A model generated the notes under the pieces. It saw only the letters and a program-made list of their open reading frames with translations. It searched no databases and was not told where the DNA came from. The position numbers were made by a program, and so were the translations under genes. Shown here piece by piece: positions 17,068-25,729 of a DNA stretch of 64,000 nt. Source of the DNA: Rhodocyclales bacterium GT-UBC (GTDB lineage Bacteria; Pseudomonadota; Gammaproteobacteria; Burkholderiales; Rhodocyclaceae); assembly GCA_003583745.1 (NCBI GenBank), contig QXPY01000016.1:40114-104113 (forward strand), in the 5' to 3' direction. Each line of letters starts with the position of its first letter. Within the stretch, counting starts at the first letter, position 1.

Positions 17068-17852
17068 TGGCGCGCAGGCGTCGTGAGGAAGAGCACGAGA
17101 ATCACGAGCGTTGGCTTGTCTCTTATGCTGATTTCATTACCCTGTTGTTTGCATTCTTCGTTGTCATGTATGCAATTTCTTCGGTCAACGAAGGAAAGTA
17201 CAAGGTGCTTTCCAATTCGTTGACCAATGCATTTCGTAATGTGACTGGGGAGGTTGGGGGGCAGCCAATCGCCGTCATACAGGGGGTGCCTGTAAGGCCT
17301 GTTGTTCCTCCCGTTGTTAAGCCAGATCGGGTAGCTGATCAGAAAAAGGTAGAACAGCGCCAGAAGATGAAGAGTATCGCAGCGAATATCATGGAGGCGT
17401 TACAGCCTCTCGTCGCGCAGGGGAAAGTTCGACTATTGGAAACGAGTCGAGGTGTGACAATCGAGATCAACGACAGTATTCTTTTCCCGGCTGGGCAGGC
17501 AAGATTGCAGCCTGCCTCTATTAGCGCCATGTTGGCAATTGCGCAGGTGCTTGCCGCCTCCGATTTTCCCATTACCATCGAGGGGCATACGGATAATGTT
17601 CCGATTGCCACGACGCAATTTCCTTCAAATTGGGAGTTGTCTGCTATGCGGGCGACAACAGTATTGCGATTGTTTAATGATGGTGGCGTTGGCGCCGAGC
17701 GTCTGACTGCTATAGGTTATGGTGAAACTCGTCCGGTCGAAACAAATACAACCCCGGAGGGACGGGCGCGAAATCGGCGCGTAAGCATTCTGATTGACTC
17801 AAACCGTCCGGAGGAGCCGACAGAGTTGCGTGAGGCGGTTGGTCAAAAATAA
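17067..17852 (+). CDS. motD: MotD/MotB-type stator subunit
   Basis: This peptidoglycan-anchored stator protein has a short basic N-terminus and one membrane helix. The helix carries the ion-binding aspartate (Asp22 in SYADFITLLFAFFVVMYA). A linker precedes the OmpA-like peptidoglycan-binding domain (TIEGHTDNVPI, NWELSAMRATTVLRLF, GRARNRRVSILI). Its start overlaps the motC stop as TAATG. A proton-driven motor is likely from the residues around Asp22 but not proven. It ends 34 bp from the convergent flgN. Confidence 0.95.
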   Translation: MARRRREEEHENHERWLVSYADFITLLFAFFVVMYAISSVNEGKYKVLSNSLTNAFRNVTGEVGGQPIAVIQGVPVRPVVPPVVKPDRVADQKKVEQRQKMKSIAANIMEALQPLVAQGKVRLLETSRGVTIEINDSILFPAGQARLQPASISAMLAIAQVLAASDFPITIEGHTDNVPIATTQFPSNWELSAMRATTVLRLFNDGGVGAERLTAIGYGETRPVETNTTPEGRARNRRVSILIDSNRPEEPTELREAVGQK

Positions 17853-17861
17853 GTCCCCAGC

Positions 17862-17883
17862 GCTGAATCCGCAAGCGCTATCA
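17862..17883. other. Small inverted repeat between convergent motD and flgN
   Basis: Two copies of AGCGCT, each its own reverse complement, flank a 9-nt loop in the 34-bp gap between the convergent stops. No T tract follows directly on either strand, although TTATTTTTGACC lies further on in the flgN direction. It could be a weak two-way terminator. Confidence 0.3.
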
Positions 17884-17886
17884 AAA

Positions 17887-18348
17887 TCAGGCTGAGTCGA
17901 CCAATCGGCTTCCGGTGACTGAGTGTGCCTGTCCATTGCTGCTATAGAACGTATTTTGCTCAGCTTTGCGGGTAAGGATAGAAAGTAGCTCGTCAGTCTT
18001 TTTTAGGTGCATCTGAACCAAGCGACTATTGAGTTCGTGCAGGTGCTTGGCATTGCGCGCCAAGTCTCTCATCTTTTGCCACAATGCATTGGCGATTCTG
18101 TCATCCGGGTGAGCTTGCAACCATTGGAGGGTTTCTGCCTGCAAATCATCGCCATGCGAGTCCAAAATCTGACCTCGGGTGGCTTCGGCTGTGTTCAGAT
18201 AACCGATCAAAGTCAGTTTTTCCTCGCAGATGGGGCCAAGTTGGTCTGACCAGCCATGCTTCAGCGCATCTTGCTCCTTTTCAAGAACCGCAATGAATCT
18301 GATGAGCAGGGATGTTTCCTGTTCCAGTGCAACGGCCAGGGGAGACAT
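17887..18348 (-). CDS. flgN: FlgN-type export chaperone
   Basis: FlgN chaperones the hook-filament junction proteins FlgK and FlgL to the export gate. The 153-residue mostly helical protein has the FlgN-family pattern (LIRFIAVLEKEQDALKHG, EKLTLIGYLNTAEATRGQIL, LHELNSRLVQMHLKKTDELLSIL). It overlaps the flgM stop by 1 bp (TGATG), so it should share the flgM transcript. Identification rests on weakly conserved sequence plus firm context. Confidence 0.88.
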   Translation of the reverse strand: MSPLAVALEQETSLLIRFIAVLEKEQDALKHGWSDQLGPICEEKLTLIGYLNTAEATRGQILDSHGDDLQAETLQWLQAHPDDRIANALWQKMRDLARNAKHLHELNSRLVQMHLKKTDELLSILTRKAEQNTFYSSNGQAHSVTGSRLVDSA

Positions 18349-18632
18349 CAGGCTTCGCGTTGGTTCTTGCTGGAGACCAAGTCGCGAGCAGACTCGATGA
18401 GTCGATCAGCGATGGCGTCGGCGTTGATCTGAAAGCGGCCTTCGGAAATAGCTTGCTTGATTTCCTGAATTCGTGCGCTATTTACCGGGGGGGCATCATT
18501 ACTTTTCAGGCTGCCGGCCAGGGAACTTAGGCTGACTGCTTCTTGCGACTCGTTGGATGAGCTGGATGGCGAAACGCTCTGTCGCGGCGCCAGCTGGGCC
18601 GTAGTCGGCTTATAGGAGTTGTCGATTTTCAT
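18348..18632 (-). CDS. flgM: FlgM anti-sigma28 factor
   Basis: FlgM binds FliA and blocks late flagellar genes until it is exported through the finished hook. The 94-residue protein has the disordered Ser/Gln-rich N-terminus (residues 1-45) and the sigma28-binding C-terminal helices (RIQEIKQAISEGRFQINADAIADRLI). Start codon evidence is the M-K-I-D-N start with a sigma28 promoter about 30 bp upstream. flgA lies upstream and flgN downstream in the same direction. Confidence 0.95.
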   Translation of the reverse strand: MKIDNSYKPTTAQLAPRQSVSPSSSSNESQEAVSLSSLAGSLKSNDAPPVNSARIQEIKQAISEGRFQINADAIADRLIESARDLVSSKNQREA

Positions 18633-18665
18633 TTTGATCTCGCAATACTTTAGAACTCAACCCAA

Positions 18666-18692
18666 TTAACGGACGGTTCAGATAAAACTTTA
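18666..18692 (-). promoter_or_regulatory. Sigma28 promoter of flgM-flgN
   Basis: Read on the minus strand, TAAAGTTT (18692 to 18685, a perfect -35) is separated by exactly 11 bp from TCCGTTAA (18673 to 18666, 6 of 8 matches to GCCGATAA). Transcription would start near 18660, about 28 nt before the flgM ATG. The -35 element abuts the flgA stop. This makes flgM autoregulated through FliA, as in enteric bacteria. Confidence 0.8.
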
Positions 18693-18694
18693 GC

Positions 18695-19372
18695 CTAAAA
18701 AGCGATCTCTACGTTGCCGTCGCTCGTTGCTATGCCGCTCAAGGTTTGTCCGGTTGGCATCCGGACTTGTACGACCTGCCCGGCTGCAGCGTTATGGATT
18801 GCCTTGCCTTCGCTTGTTACAGCAAAACCCGTACCTTTGGATATGACGCGCACGTTCTGTCCTTGCCGAATAACCAGTGGGGCAATCAATTGATCAGTGC
18901 GCAATGGCTGTCCGCCTGAAAGGGAGTTACGCAAGGTTTTGCCAATCGCATTTGTCGGGTCGGTAACAACACTGGCAGGTAAGGCGCTTAAATCGCCACT
19001 GGTCGTATTCAGATCGCTGCTCTCCAGGACTTGCCCAGCTGCTAGTGGCCTGGCGGTGATGACGTAATTGCCGGATATCGAAATCTGGGCTGGAACCAAG
19101 ATGCTCCAACTATTTGGTCCAAGGCACCTGACGCCAATGTAAGTCTTGCCACTCAATCTAGCGCCGGTTGGTGTGTACGCTTGCAATGCTTCGCAGGGTG
19201 GAAGGCGAGTAGCGTCGACCTTGCCCATGACGATACCCACTTTCCCTGCATAACCCTGAGTTTGAATTCGGATGTGGCGCTCCGCCGCATCAATAAGCGG
19301 GCCAGATTCGGCCGCCTTCAGCGGCGATAAGGCAAACAACCATAACAGTAAAAAGATGCGACAGATAAACAT
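18695..19372 (-). CDS. flgA: FlgA P-ring assembly chaperone
   Basis: FlgA is a periplasmic chaperone for polymerisation of the P-ring protein FlgI. The 225-residue product has a cleavable signal peptide (about residues 1-20, ending LSPLKAAES) followed by a SAF-type domain (YVITARPLAAGQVLESSDLN, RQGQNVRVISKGTGFAVTSEGKA, VQVRMPTGQTLSGI). It is divergent from flgB across a 168-bp region that holds a sigma54 promoter for flgB; no matching promoter for flgA was found there. Confidence 0.95.
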   Translation of the reverse strand: MFICRIFLLLWLFALSPLKAAESGPLIDAAERHIRIQTQGYAGKVGIVMGKVDATRLPPCEALQAYTPTGARLSGKTYIGVRCLGPNSWSILVPAQISISGNYVITARPLAAGQVLESSDLNTTSGDLSALPASVVTDPTNAIGKTLRNSLSGGQPLRTDQLIAPLVIRQGQNVRVISKGTGFAVTSEGKAIHNAAAGQVVQVRMPTGQTLSGIATSDGNVEIAF

Positions 19373-19494
19373 GTCCGCATTTTGCCCGAGCTCTTGGTTG
19401 TCGGGGACAAAAATTGCCTTTGAAAAGCGGCAAGTTTTGCCGAAGTCGCCGGGCGGTCATTGCCGGCTGGCTTGCCAGCGTTGCTTTCAGACAG

Positions 19495-19510
19495 TGGCAT
19501 GGTGTGTGCT
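19495..19510 (+). promoter_or_regulatory. Sigma54 promoter of the flgB operon
   Basis: TGGCATGGTGTGTGCT keeps TGGCA and TGCT of the consensus TGGCAC-N5-TTGCT with GG and GC 10 bp apart. The start of transcription would fall near 19521, 20 bp before the flgB ATG. This fits control by the NtrC-type activator encoded at 42.5 kb. Confidence 0.7.
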
Positions 19511-19540
19511 TCAGTTTGTGCAGGATAATTGGAGTGCATC

Positions 19541-19948
19541 ATGGCAAGTCTTGAGCAAAAGCTATCAGTGTTTAGCCAGGCAATGAATTTGCGGGCCCAG
19601 CGGCACCAGGTTTTGGCGTCCAATGTGGCTAATGCAGATACGCCAAATTACAAGGCGCGCGACTTCAATTTTGAGCAGGCCATGCAGAACGCAATGGCGG
19701 GGCGTAGTAATGGGTCGATCGGTTTGGCGACCACGGCTGCCGGTCATATCCGTGCTGGCGGCATGCAGGGCGGAGCGGCTTTGCAATATCGCCGGGAAAC
19801 TCAGTCGGCGGTTGATGGCAACACGGTCGATATGGATGTCGAGCGCACCCAAATTTCCGAGAATGCTGTGCAATACCAGATTGTCAGTCAATTGATTAGT
19901 GACTCATTCAAGGGAATTCGCAGCGCCCTGGCGAATACGTCGAGCTAA
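19541..19948 (+). CDS. flgB: FlgB proximal rod protein
   Basis: FlgB forms the proximal rod next to the MS ring. The 135-residue protein has the rod-family N-terminus (QRHQVLASNVANADTPNYKARDF) and C-terminal helix (ENAVQYQIVSQLISDSFKGI). The ATG at 19541 has a TTGGAG ribosome site; an upstream TTG in frame was rejected. It is the first gene of flgBCDEFGHIJ. Confidence 0.97.
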   Translation: MASLEQKLSVFSQAMNLRAQRHQVLASNVANADTPNYKARDFNFEQAMQNAMAGRSNGSIGLATTAAGHIRAGGMQGGAALQYRRETQSAVDGNTVDMDVERTQISENAVQYQIVSQLISDSFKGIRSALANTSS

Positions 19949-19958
19949 GGAGTATTGA

Positions 19959-20372
19959 ATGAGCTTATTTAACGTTTTCAAGGTGGCGTCTAGCGCGATG
20001 ACCGCACAGTCGATGCGGCTGAATGCCACAGCATCGAACTTGGCAAATGCGGATAGCGTCGTTTCGGCGGATGGCAAGCCTTATCGTGCCAAACAGGTTG
20101 TATTCGAAGCTACGCCGATGGGGGCTTCTGGTGAGTCATCGACGGGGGTGCGTGTCCGGCAGGTGGTCGAAGATGCTTCGCCGGCGCGGATGGTTTATGA
20201 CCCGAAAAACCCGGCGGCTGACGAGAAGGGCTACGTGGCTTATTCGAATGTCAATGTGGTGGAAGAAATGACCAACATGATTTCTGCTTCACGTTCATAT
20301 CAAACCAACGTTGAAGTCATGAATACCGCCAAGAGCATGATGCTTCGTACCCTGAGCATTGGCCAGAATTAA
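19959..20372 (+). CDS. flgC: FlgC proximal rod protein
   Basis: FlgC is a rod subunit exported by the flagellar apparatus. The 137-residue protein has the N-terminal rod motif ([17 protein letters not shown]) and the family C-terminus ([38 protein letters not shown]). The gene starts 10 bp after flgB with an AAGGAG ribosome site. Confidence 0.97.
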   Translation: MSLFNVFKVASSAMTAQSMRLNATASNLANADSVVSADGKPYRAKQVVFEATPMGASGESSTGVRVRQVVEDASPARMVYDPKNPAADEKGYVAYSNVNVVEEMTNMISASRSYQTNVEVMNTAKSMMLRTLSIGQN

Positions 20373-20384
20373 TAGGAGAACGCC

Positions 20385-21068
20385 ATGACTACCTCTACCG
20401 ATGCCGCCATTGCCGCGATGAATGGGACGAGCAAATCGTCCACCACTAGCAGTTCTTCCTCGACGTCGACCGATAAAGCCAAGGACCTGCAGAACAGTTT
20501 CCTGACCATGCTGACGACTCAGTTGAAGAATCAAGATCCGTTGAATCCGATGGATAACGCCCAGATGACTTCGCAACTGGCGCAGATTAGCACCTTGGAA
20601 GGCATTCAGGGCTTGAATACGACGCTGACCAGCCTGCTTTCTTCCTACAACACTTCTCAGGCGCTGCAAGCATCGAGCGCGATTGGCTCCCAAGTGTTGG
20701 TGCAGGGTAACAAACTGGTTCTCTCGAAGGGCACGACCCAAGGTGGAGTTTCGCTCGATAGTGCTGCCGACAAGGTTACGTTGACGATCAAGGATAGCGC
20801 AGGGAAGGTTGTGCAAACGCAGGACCTTGGCAAGCAGTCAGCTGGCATGGTCGCCTTTTCATGGGATGGAAAAAATGCCAGCGGTACTCAGTTGGCGGAT
20901 GGGAACTACACGTTCTCGGTCGAGGCAAGCAAGGCAGGAACGTCTGTCACAGCGACGCCGGTTCAGGTTGGCACGGTATCTGCTGTGGTTAAGAGCGGTT
21001 CTTCGTTTGTGCTGGAACTGACTACCGGCGAAACGGTCGCCTTCAACAATGTTCTGCAATTCATGTAA
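20385..21068 (+). CDS. flgD: FlgD hook-capping scaffold
   Basis: FlgD caps the growing hook and is discarded when FlgK arrives. The 227-residue protein has a Ser/Thr-rich start (about residues 15-30). The conserved FlgD core follows (FLTMLTTQLKNQDPLNPMDNAQMTSQLAQ), then a FlgD Ig-like fold (FSWDGKNASGTQLADGNYTF) and the final Tudor-like strand region. It sits between rod and hook genes as in most flg operons. Confidence 0.96.
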   Translation: MTTSTDAAIAAMNGTSKSSTTSSSSSTSTDKAKDLQNSFLTMLTTQLKNQDPLNPMDNAQMTSQLAQISTLEGIQGLNTTLTSLLSSYNTSQALQASSAIGSQVLVQGNKLVLSKGTTQGGVSLDSAADKVTLTIKDSAGKVVQTQDLGKQSAGMVAFSWDGKNASGTQLADGNYTFSVEASKAGTSVTATPVQVGTVSAVVKSGSSFVLELTTGETVAFNNVLQFM

Positions 21069-21083
21069 TTCCGGGAGAGAGCA

Positions 21084-22379
21084 ATGGCATTCCAACAAGG
21101 TCTGAGCGGACTGAATACCGCATCGAAGGCGCTGGACGTAACCAGTAACAATATCGCCAATGCGAGTACCGTTGGTTTCAAGACGTCAGCGACCCACTTT
21201 GCCGATGTTTATGCTGCGTCTCTGTCCGGTGGCGGGGCCAGCCAGGTCGGGATTGGCTCATCGGCCGCTGCGATTGTTCAGCAATACACCCAGGGCAACA
21301 TTACGACGACCAGCAACTCCCTCGATATCGCGATCAACGGTGCCGGCTTCTACCGCACGGCCAAAGATGGCGCCGTAACGTATACCCGTAACGGACAGTT
21401 CCATGCCGATGATCAAGGTTACTTGGTCAATGACTCAGGGGCCAACTTGACCGGCTATTTGGCCGATGCCAACGGCAGCATCATTCCAACAACGCCGACG
21501 GCATTAAAACTCTCAACCGCGGATATTGCGCCGCAGGTTACCGGCTCGACCTCGTCTGGCGTCCAGGCCCAACTTAATCTCGATTCGACGAAATCGGTGC
21601 CGGCATCGACCTGGGTTGCACCGACCGGGACCAATACTCCGCAGACCGATACCTACAACTTTTCCACAGCCACGACGATTTACGACACCTTGGGTAATGC
21701 CCATACCATGACCATGTATTTCGAGAAGACGACACCTGTGGCTGCAGGTGCGACGGGAGCGTGGAATGTGCATTACCAGGTTGATGGTACCAGTGAGGCC
21801 AATGTTGCATCTTCGCCGGTCCTGCTCGAGTTCAATAGCACTGGGAAGCTGATTACCACGATGCCGGTTACCGCATTCAGTGTTGATTTGGATGGTGTGG
21901 CGACTGACCTGGGGAAGACGAACAATGCCGCCGCCACGATGACCTTCAACATGAGTTTTACCGGTACGACGCAGTACGGTAGCTCGTTCAGCGTCAGTTC
22001 GCTGACCCAGGACGGTTATGCCGCAGGTCATTTGGCTGGCTTGTCGATTGGTAAGGATGGCGTCATTCAGGGCAATTACAGCAACGGCCAATCGCGCAAT
22101 CTCGCGCAAATCGTTCTTGCCAATTTCACTAACCCAAATGGTTTGATGTCGGTAGGCAACAACGGCTGGATCGAAACTGCGGCTTCCGGCCAGCCATTGG
22201 TTGGCGCACCCAATACCGGTACCTTGGGGGTCTTGCAGTCGGGGGCGGTTGAGGAGTCGAACGTCGATTTGACTGGAGAGTTGGTCAACATGATCGTGCA
22301 GCAGCGCAATTATCAGGCGAGTGCCCAGTCGATCAAGACGCAGGACCAGATCATGCAGACGATGGTCAATCTCAAGTAA
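21084..22379 (+). CDS. flgE: FlgE hook protein
   Basis: FlgE builds the flexible hook. The 431-residue protein has the rod/hook N-terminal motif (SNNIANASTVGFKTSATHF), a variable D1-D2 middle region rich in Thr and Ala, and the hook C-terminus (EESNVDLTGELVNMIVQQRNYQASAQSIKTQDQIMQTMVNL). Its length is typical of E. coli-like hook proteins (about 400). Confidence 0.96.
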   Translation: MAFQQGLSGLNTASKALDVTSNNIANASTVGFKTSATHFADVYAASLSGGGASQVGIGSSAAAIVQQYTQGNITTTSNSLDIAINGAGFYRTAKDGAVTYTRNGQFHADDQGYLVNDSGANLTGYLADANGSIIPTTPTALKLSTADIAPQVTGSTSSGVQAQLNLDSTKSVPASTWVAPTGTNTPQTDTYNFSTATTIYDTLGNAHTMTMYFEKTTPVAAGATGAWNVHYQVDGTSEANVASSPVLLEFNSTGKLITTMPVTAFSVDLDGVATDLGKTNNAAATMTFNMSFTGTTQYGSSFSVSSLTQDGYAAGHLAGLSIGKDGVIQGNYSNGQSRNLAQIVLANFTNPNGLMSVGNNGWIETAASGQPLVGAPNTGTLGVLQSGAVEESNVDLTGELVNMIVQQRNYQASAQSIKTQDQIMQTMVNLK

Positions 22380-22394
22380 TCCGGAATTAACTAA

Positions 22395-23138
22395 ATGGAT
22401 CGTCTGATCTATACCGCGATGACCGGCGCCAAGCATGTCTTCATGCAACAGGCCGGTACGGCGAATAATCTAGCCAATGCCAGCACGGTCGGGTTCAAGG
22501 CGCAGGAACATCGTTTTCGCGCCGTGCCAGTCGTTGGCGAAGGCATGCCGACGCGGGCATTCGTCGTTGATGCTTCGGTGGCGGACGTCATGGATGAAGG
22601 TCCGTTGATGTTCACTGGTCGGAATCTTGACGTCGCAGTGAACGGAAAGGGTTGGCTGGTGGTGCAGTTGCCGGATGGCAGCGAGGCCTATACCCGAGCC
22701 GGCAGTCTGGATGTCGACGTGACCGGTTTGTTGCAAACGAAGGCTGGTAATCCGGTGGTCGGAGACGGTGGTCCGATCAATATTCCGCCCGACAATACGA
22801 TAGAAATTGCTCCGGACGGTACGGTGTCGATTGTGCCGACATACGGTACGCCGAACAACGCAAATGCGATTGGTCGCTTGAAGCTGGTGAATCCACCGGA
22901 GGGTGATTTGGTTCGTGGAGCGGATGGACTTTTCCGTTTGCGCAGTGGCCAACCCGCCAATGCCGATGAAAGTGTCAAGGTCAGTCCCGGAACGCTCGAA
23001 GGCAGCAACGTCAATGTGACCGACGCCATGGTCAATCTGATCAGCCTTTCCCGTCAATTCGAAATGCAGATCAAAATGCTGCAAACAGCTGATACGAACG
23101 CGCAACGGGCCGATCAGTTGCTCACGTTAAGCTCCTGA
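22395..23138 (+). CDS. flgF: FlgF rod protein
   Basis: FlgF is a rod subunit between the proximal rod and FlgG. The 247-residue protein has the N-terminal FlgF signature (MDRLIYTAMTGAKHVFMQQ), the LANASTVGFKAQ motif and the C-terminus LEGSNVNVTDAMVNLISLSRQFEMQIKML. The ATG is 15 bp after flgE. Confidence 0.96.
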   Translation: MDRLIYTAMTGAKHVFMQQAGTANNLANASTVGFKAQEHRFRAVPVVGEGMPTRAFVVDASVADVMDEGPLMFTGRNLDVAVNGKGWLVVQLPDGSEAYTRAGSLDVDVTGLLQTKAGNPVVGDGGPINIPPDNTIEIAPDGTVSIVPTYGTPNNANAIGRLKLVNPPEGDLVRGADGLFRLRSGQPANADESVKVSPGTLEGSNVNVTDAMVNLISLSRQFEMQIKMLQTADTNAQRADQLLTLSS

Positions 23139-23153
23139 TAGAAAGATAAAACC

Positions 23154-23936
23154 ATGATCCGTTCCCTTTGGATTGCCCGTACTGGTCTGGATGCCCAGCA
23201 GACGCAGCTGGATGTGATCTCCAACAATCTGGCCAATACCAGTACGAATGGTTTCAAACGCGGCCGTGCCGTGTTTGAAGATTTGCTGTACCAGAACCTT
23301 CGTCAGTCGGGGGCGCAGTCATCGCAGCAAACCCAGGTTCCTTCGGGTCTCCAGTTGGGGACCGGGGTTCGTCCAGTGTCCACGGCACGGATCTTTACTC
23401 AGGGCAATCTGCAAAAGACCGATGGTTCGCTTGATATGGCGGTTAACGGCAATGGCTTTTTCCAGGTGCTGATGCCGGATGGGACAACCGGATATACCCG
23501 GGATGGTTCGTTTCAAAAAGATAATCAGGGGCAGATCGTGACTGCCGACGGTTATCCGTTGCAACCGGCAATCACCATTCCGGCCACGGCTTTGACGGTG
23601 ACAGTTGGAACTGACGGTACGGTGTCGATCACGCAAAGCGGTAGTGCTGCAACAACGCAGATCGGCAGCATCCAGTTGGCCACCTTCGTCAATCCGGCTG
23701 GCTTGCAGAGTATCGGACAGAATCTGTTCCAGGAAACCGCCGCCAGCGGCACGCCAACGCCGAATACCCCGGGAACCAATGGTGCAGGTGTGGTGAATCA
23801 AGGTTACGTCGAGACTTCCAACGTGAATGTCGCGGAGGAGTTGGTCACGATGATCCAGACTCAACGTGCCTACGAGCTGAACTCGAAAGTCATTTCGACC
23901 TCCGACAGCATGCTGGGACGTTTGACTCAATTGTGA
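23154..23936 (+). CDS. flgG: FlgG distal rod protein
   Basis: FlgG forms the distal rod crossing the periplasm. The 260-residue protein, the usual length, starts [20 protein letters not shown] and contains [23 protein letters not shown]. It ends with the FlgG motif ([36 protein letters not shown]). Confidence 0.97.
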   Translation: MIRSLWIARTGLDAQQTQLDVISNNLANTSTNGFKRGRAVFEDLLYQNLRQSGAQSSQQTQVPSGLQLGTGVRPVSTARIFTQGNLQKTDGSLDMAVNGNGFFQVLMPDGTTGYTRDGSFQKDNQGQIVTADGYPLQPAITIPATALTVTVGTDGTVSITQSGSAATTQIGSIQLATFVNPAGLQSIGQNLFQETAASGTPTPNTPGTNGAGVVNQGYVETSNVNVAEELVTMIQTQRAYELNSKVISTSDSMLGRLTQL

Positions 23937-23945
23937 GGTGAGGTC

Positions 23946-24602
23946 ATGAAGCGTCTTGCTTTGATTGCGCTGGCCTTGACGGCAGGGTGTACGACTACTC
24001 CGCCGACCAATGTGCATCAACCGATGACGGCGCGGCCATCGCCGCGTCTCGAAACGGCACTCGCCAACGGTGCCATCTTCCAGAGCGGCTACAGCCGGCC
24101 GTTGTTCGAGGATCGCCGGGCGCGCTACGTTGGTGACACGATTACCGTCAAGATCACCGAGAGTACCTCGGCATCGATGAAGTCGAACAACAAGCTCGAT
24201 AAGACCAATAGTTCGAAGGCCTCCGTCAGTGCGTTGTCGGGATTGCCCGGCAAGGGGCTGCTCGGCCTGAATATGGATGCCTCCAGTTCCAATGCATTTA
24301 GCGGCAAGGGCGAGGCGGCGAACAACAATGTCTTTACCGGAAATATTACCGTTACTGTCATCGATGTTATGCCAAATGGAAACTTGCTCGTCTCTGGCGA
24401 AAAGCAGTTGGCGATTGGCCATGAGCAAGAGTTTGTCCGGATCTCGGGCGTGATTAATCCGAGTTATGTTGATGCGTTTAACAACGTCGATTCGTCGCGT
24501 GTTGCCGATGCGCGTATCGAATACAAGTCGGCAGGGCAGATCAGCGAAGGCGAGGTAATGGGATGGTTGGCACGTTTCTTCCTTAATGTGATGCCATTCT
24601 AG
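23946..24602 (+). CDS. flgH: FlgH L-ring lipoprotein
   Basis: FlgH forms the outer-membrane L ring. The 218-residue product has a lipoprotein signal with lipobox LTAGC (Cys15). Conserved FlgH segments follow (DRRARYVGDTITVKITE, GNLLVSGEKQLAIGHEQEFVRISGVINP). The neighbouring flgI encodes the P ring. Confidence 0.97.
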   Translation: MKRLALIALALTAGCTTTPPTNVHQPMTARPSPRLETALANGAIFQSGYSRPLFEDRRARYVGDTITVKITESTSASMKSNNKLDKTNSSKASVSALSGLPGKGLLGLNMDASSSNAFSGKGEAANNNVFTGNITVTVIDVMPNGNLLVSGEKQLAIGHEQEFVRISGVINPSYVDAFNNVDSSRVADARIEYKSAGQISEGEVMGWLARFFLNVMPF

Positions 24603-24625
24603 GAAAGACTCTGTGGAGAAGCATC

Positions 24626-25720
24626 ATGATGACAACAAACGGCAAACTGTTCCGGCGAGCGGCAATTGTCGCCGCCTGCCTCTTGCCGTTGCTGAGTCAG
24701 TCGGCTCATGCCGAACGTATCAAGGATCTGGCCAGTATCCAGGGGGTTCGCAATAACCAGTTGATTGGCTACGGTATCGTAGTCGGTCTCGATAATACAG
24801 GCGACCAAACGACTCAGACGCCATTCACCACTCAAGCCATTGGCAACATGCTCTCCCAGATGGGCATGAATCTGACGCAAGAGCAGTCGCAGAAATTGCA
24901 GTTGAAGAACGTGGCGGCGGTGATGATCACTGCTTATTTGCCTCCCTTTTCCAAGCCCGGGCAGCCCATTGACGTCACGGTCTCCTCCATGGGGAATGCC
25001 AAAAGCCTGCGTGGCGGCACCTTGTTGATGTCGCAACTGAAGGGGGCTGATGGCCAGGTTTACGCGATCGCTCAGGGTAACGTTCTGGTGGGTGGCGTAG
25101 GTGCCTCATCCGGTGGTTCCAAAGTAACGGTGAACCATCTTTCTGCTGGTCGGATTCCTGGTGGGGCGACCGTCGAACGGGCCGTTCCGACTTCCGTCGG
25201 TCAGGGTGGGTTTGTGTACTACGAGTTGGCCAACGCCGACTTCGGTACTGTCCAGAATGTTGTCGATGCCATCAACCGCAGCATGGGGCCCGGTACGGCC
25301 CAGGCCATTGACGGTCGGCGGATTTCGGTTCGAGCACCGGATGATGCGGACGCGCGTGTCTCCTTCCTCGGGCGTATCGAGAATCTGGATGTGAAGCCGG
25401 TGGCAGGGTTGGCTAAAGTAATTGTCAATCCACGCACGGGGTCGGTCGTCATGACGCAAAAGGTGACCCTTGAGGCGTGCGCGGTGGCTCATGGAAGCCT
25501 GTCCGTCGTCGTGGATGCCGCGCAGCCGCAAACCGGCCAAGGGGCGGATATTCAGGTCAAGCAAGATAACGGTAGCCTGATGAACGTCAAGGCGGGTGCC
25601 AATCTTTCAGATGTGGTTAAAGCCTTGAATGCCCTCGGCGCCAATCCTCTCGACCTGCTGGCGATCCTGCAGGCGATGAAGGCGGCCGGTGCGCTGCGTG
25701 CAGACCTCGAAATTATCTAA
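24626..25720 (+). CDS. flgI: FlgI P-ring protein
   Basis: FlgI forms the periplasmic P ring. The 364-residue protein has a signal peptide ending SQSAHA (about residue 28). The family motifs follow: ERIKDLASIQGVRNNQLIGYGIVVGL, VAAVMITAYLPPF and the C-terminal KALNALGANPLDLLAILQAMKAAGAL. The ATG at 24626 was taken; a second in-frame ATG lies 3 bp later. Confidence 0.97.
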   Translation: MMTTNGKLFRRAAIVAACLLPLLSQSAHAERIKDLASIQGVRNNQLIGYGIVVGLDNTGDQTTQTPFTTQAIGNMLSQMGMNLTQEQSQKLQLKNVAAVMITAYLPPFSKPGQPIDVTVSSMGNAKSLRGGTLLMSQLKGADGQVYAIAQGNVLVGGVGASSGGSKVTVNHLSAGRIPGGATVERAVPTSVGQGGFVYYELANADFGTVQNVVDAINRSMGPGTAQAIDGRRISVRAPDDADARVSFLGRIENLDVKPVAGLAKVIVNPRTGSVVMTQKVTLEACAVAHGSLSVVVDAAQPQTGQGADIQVKQDNGSLMNVKAGANLSDVVKALNALGANPLDLLAILQAMKAAGALRADLEII

Positions 25721-25729
25721 CCGCCTTTT

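Noticed and set aside
18645..18652. A second TAAAGTAT on the minus strand before flgM
   Set aside because: The -10 position reads AATGAAAA, at the start codon; no match.
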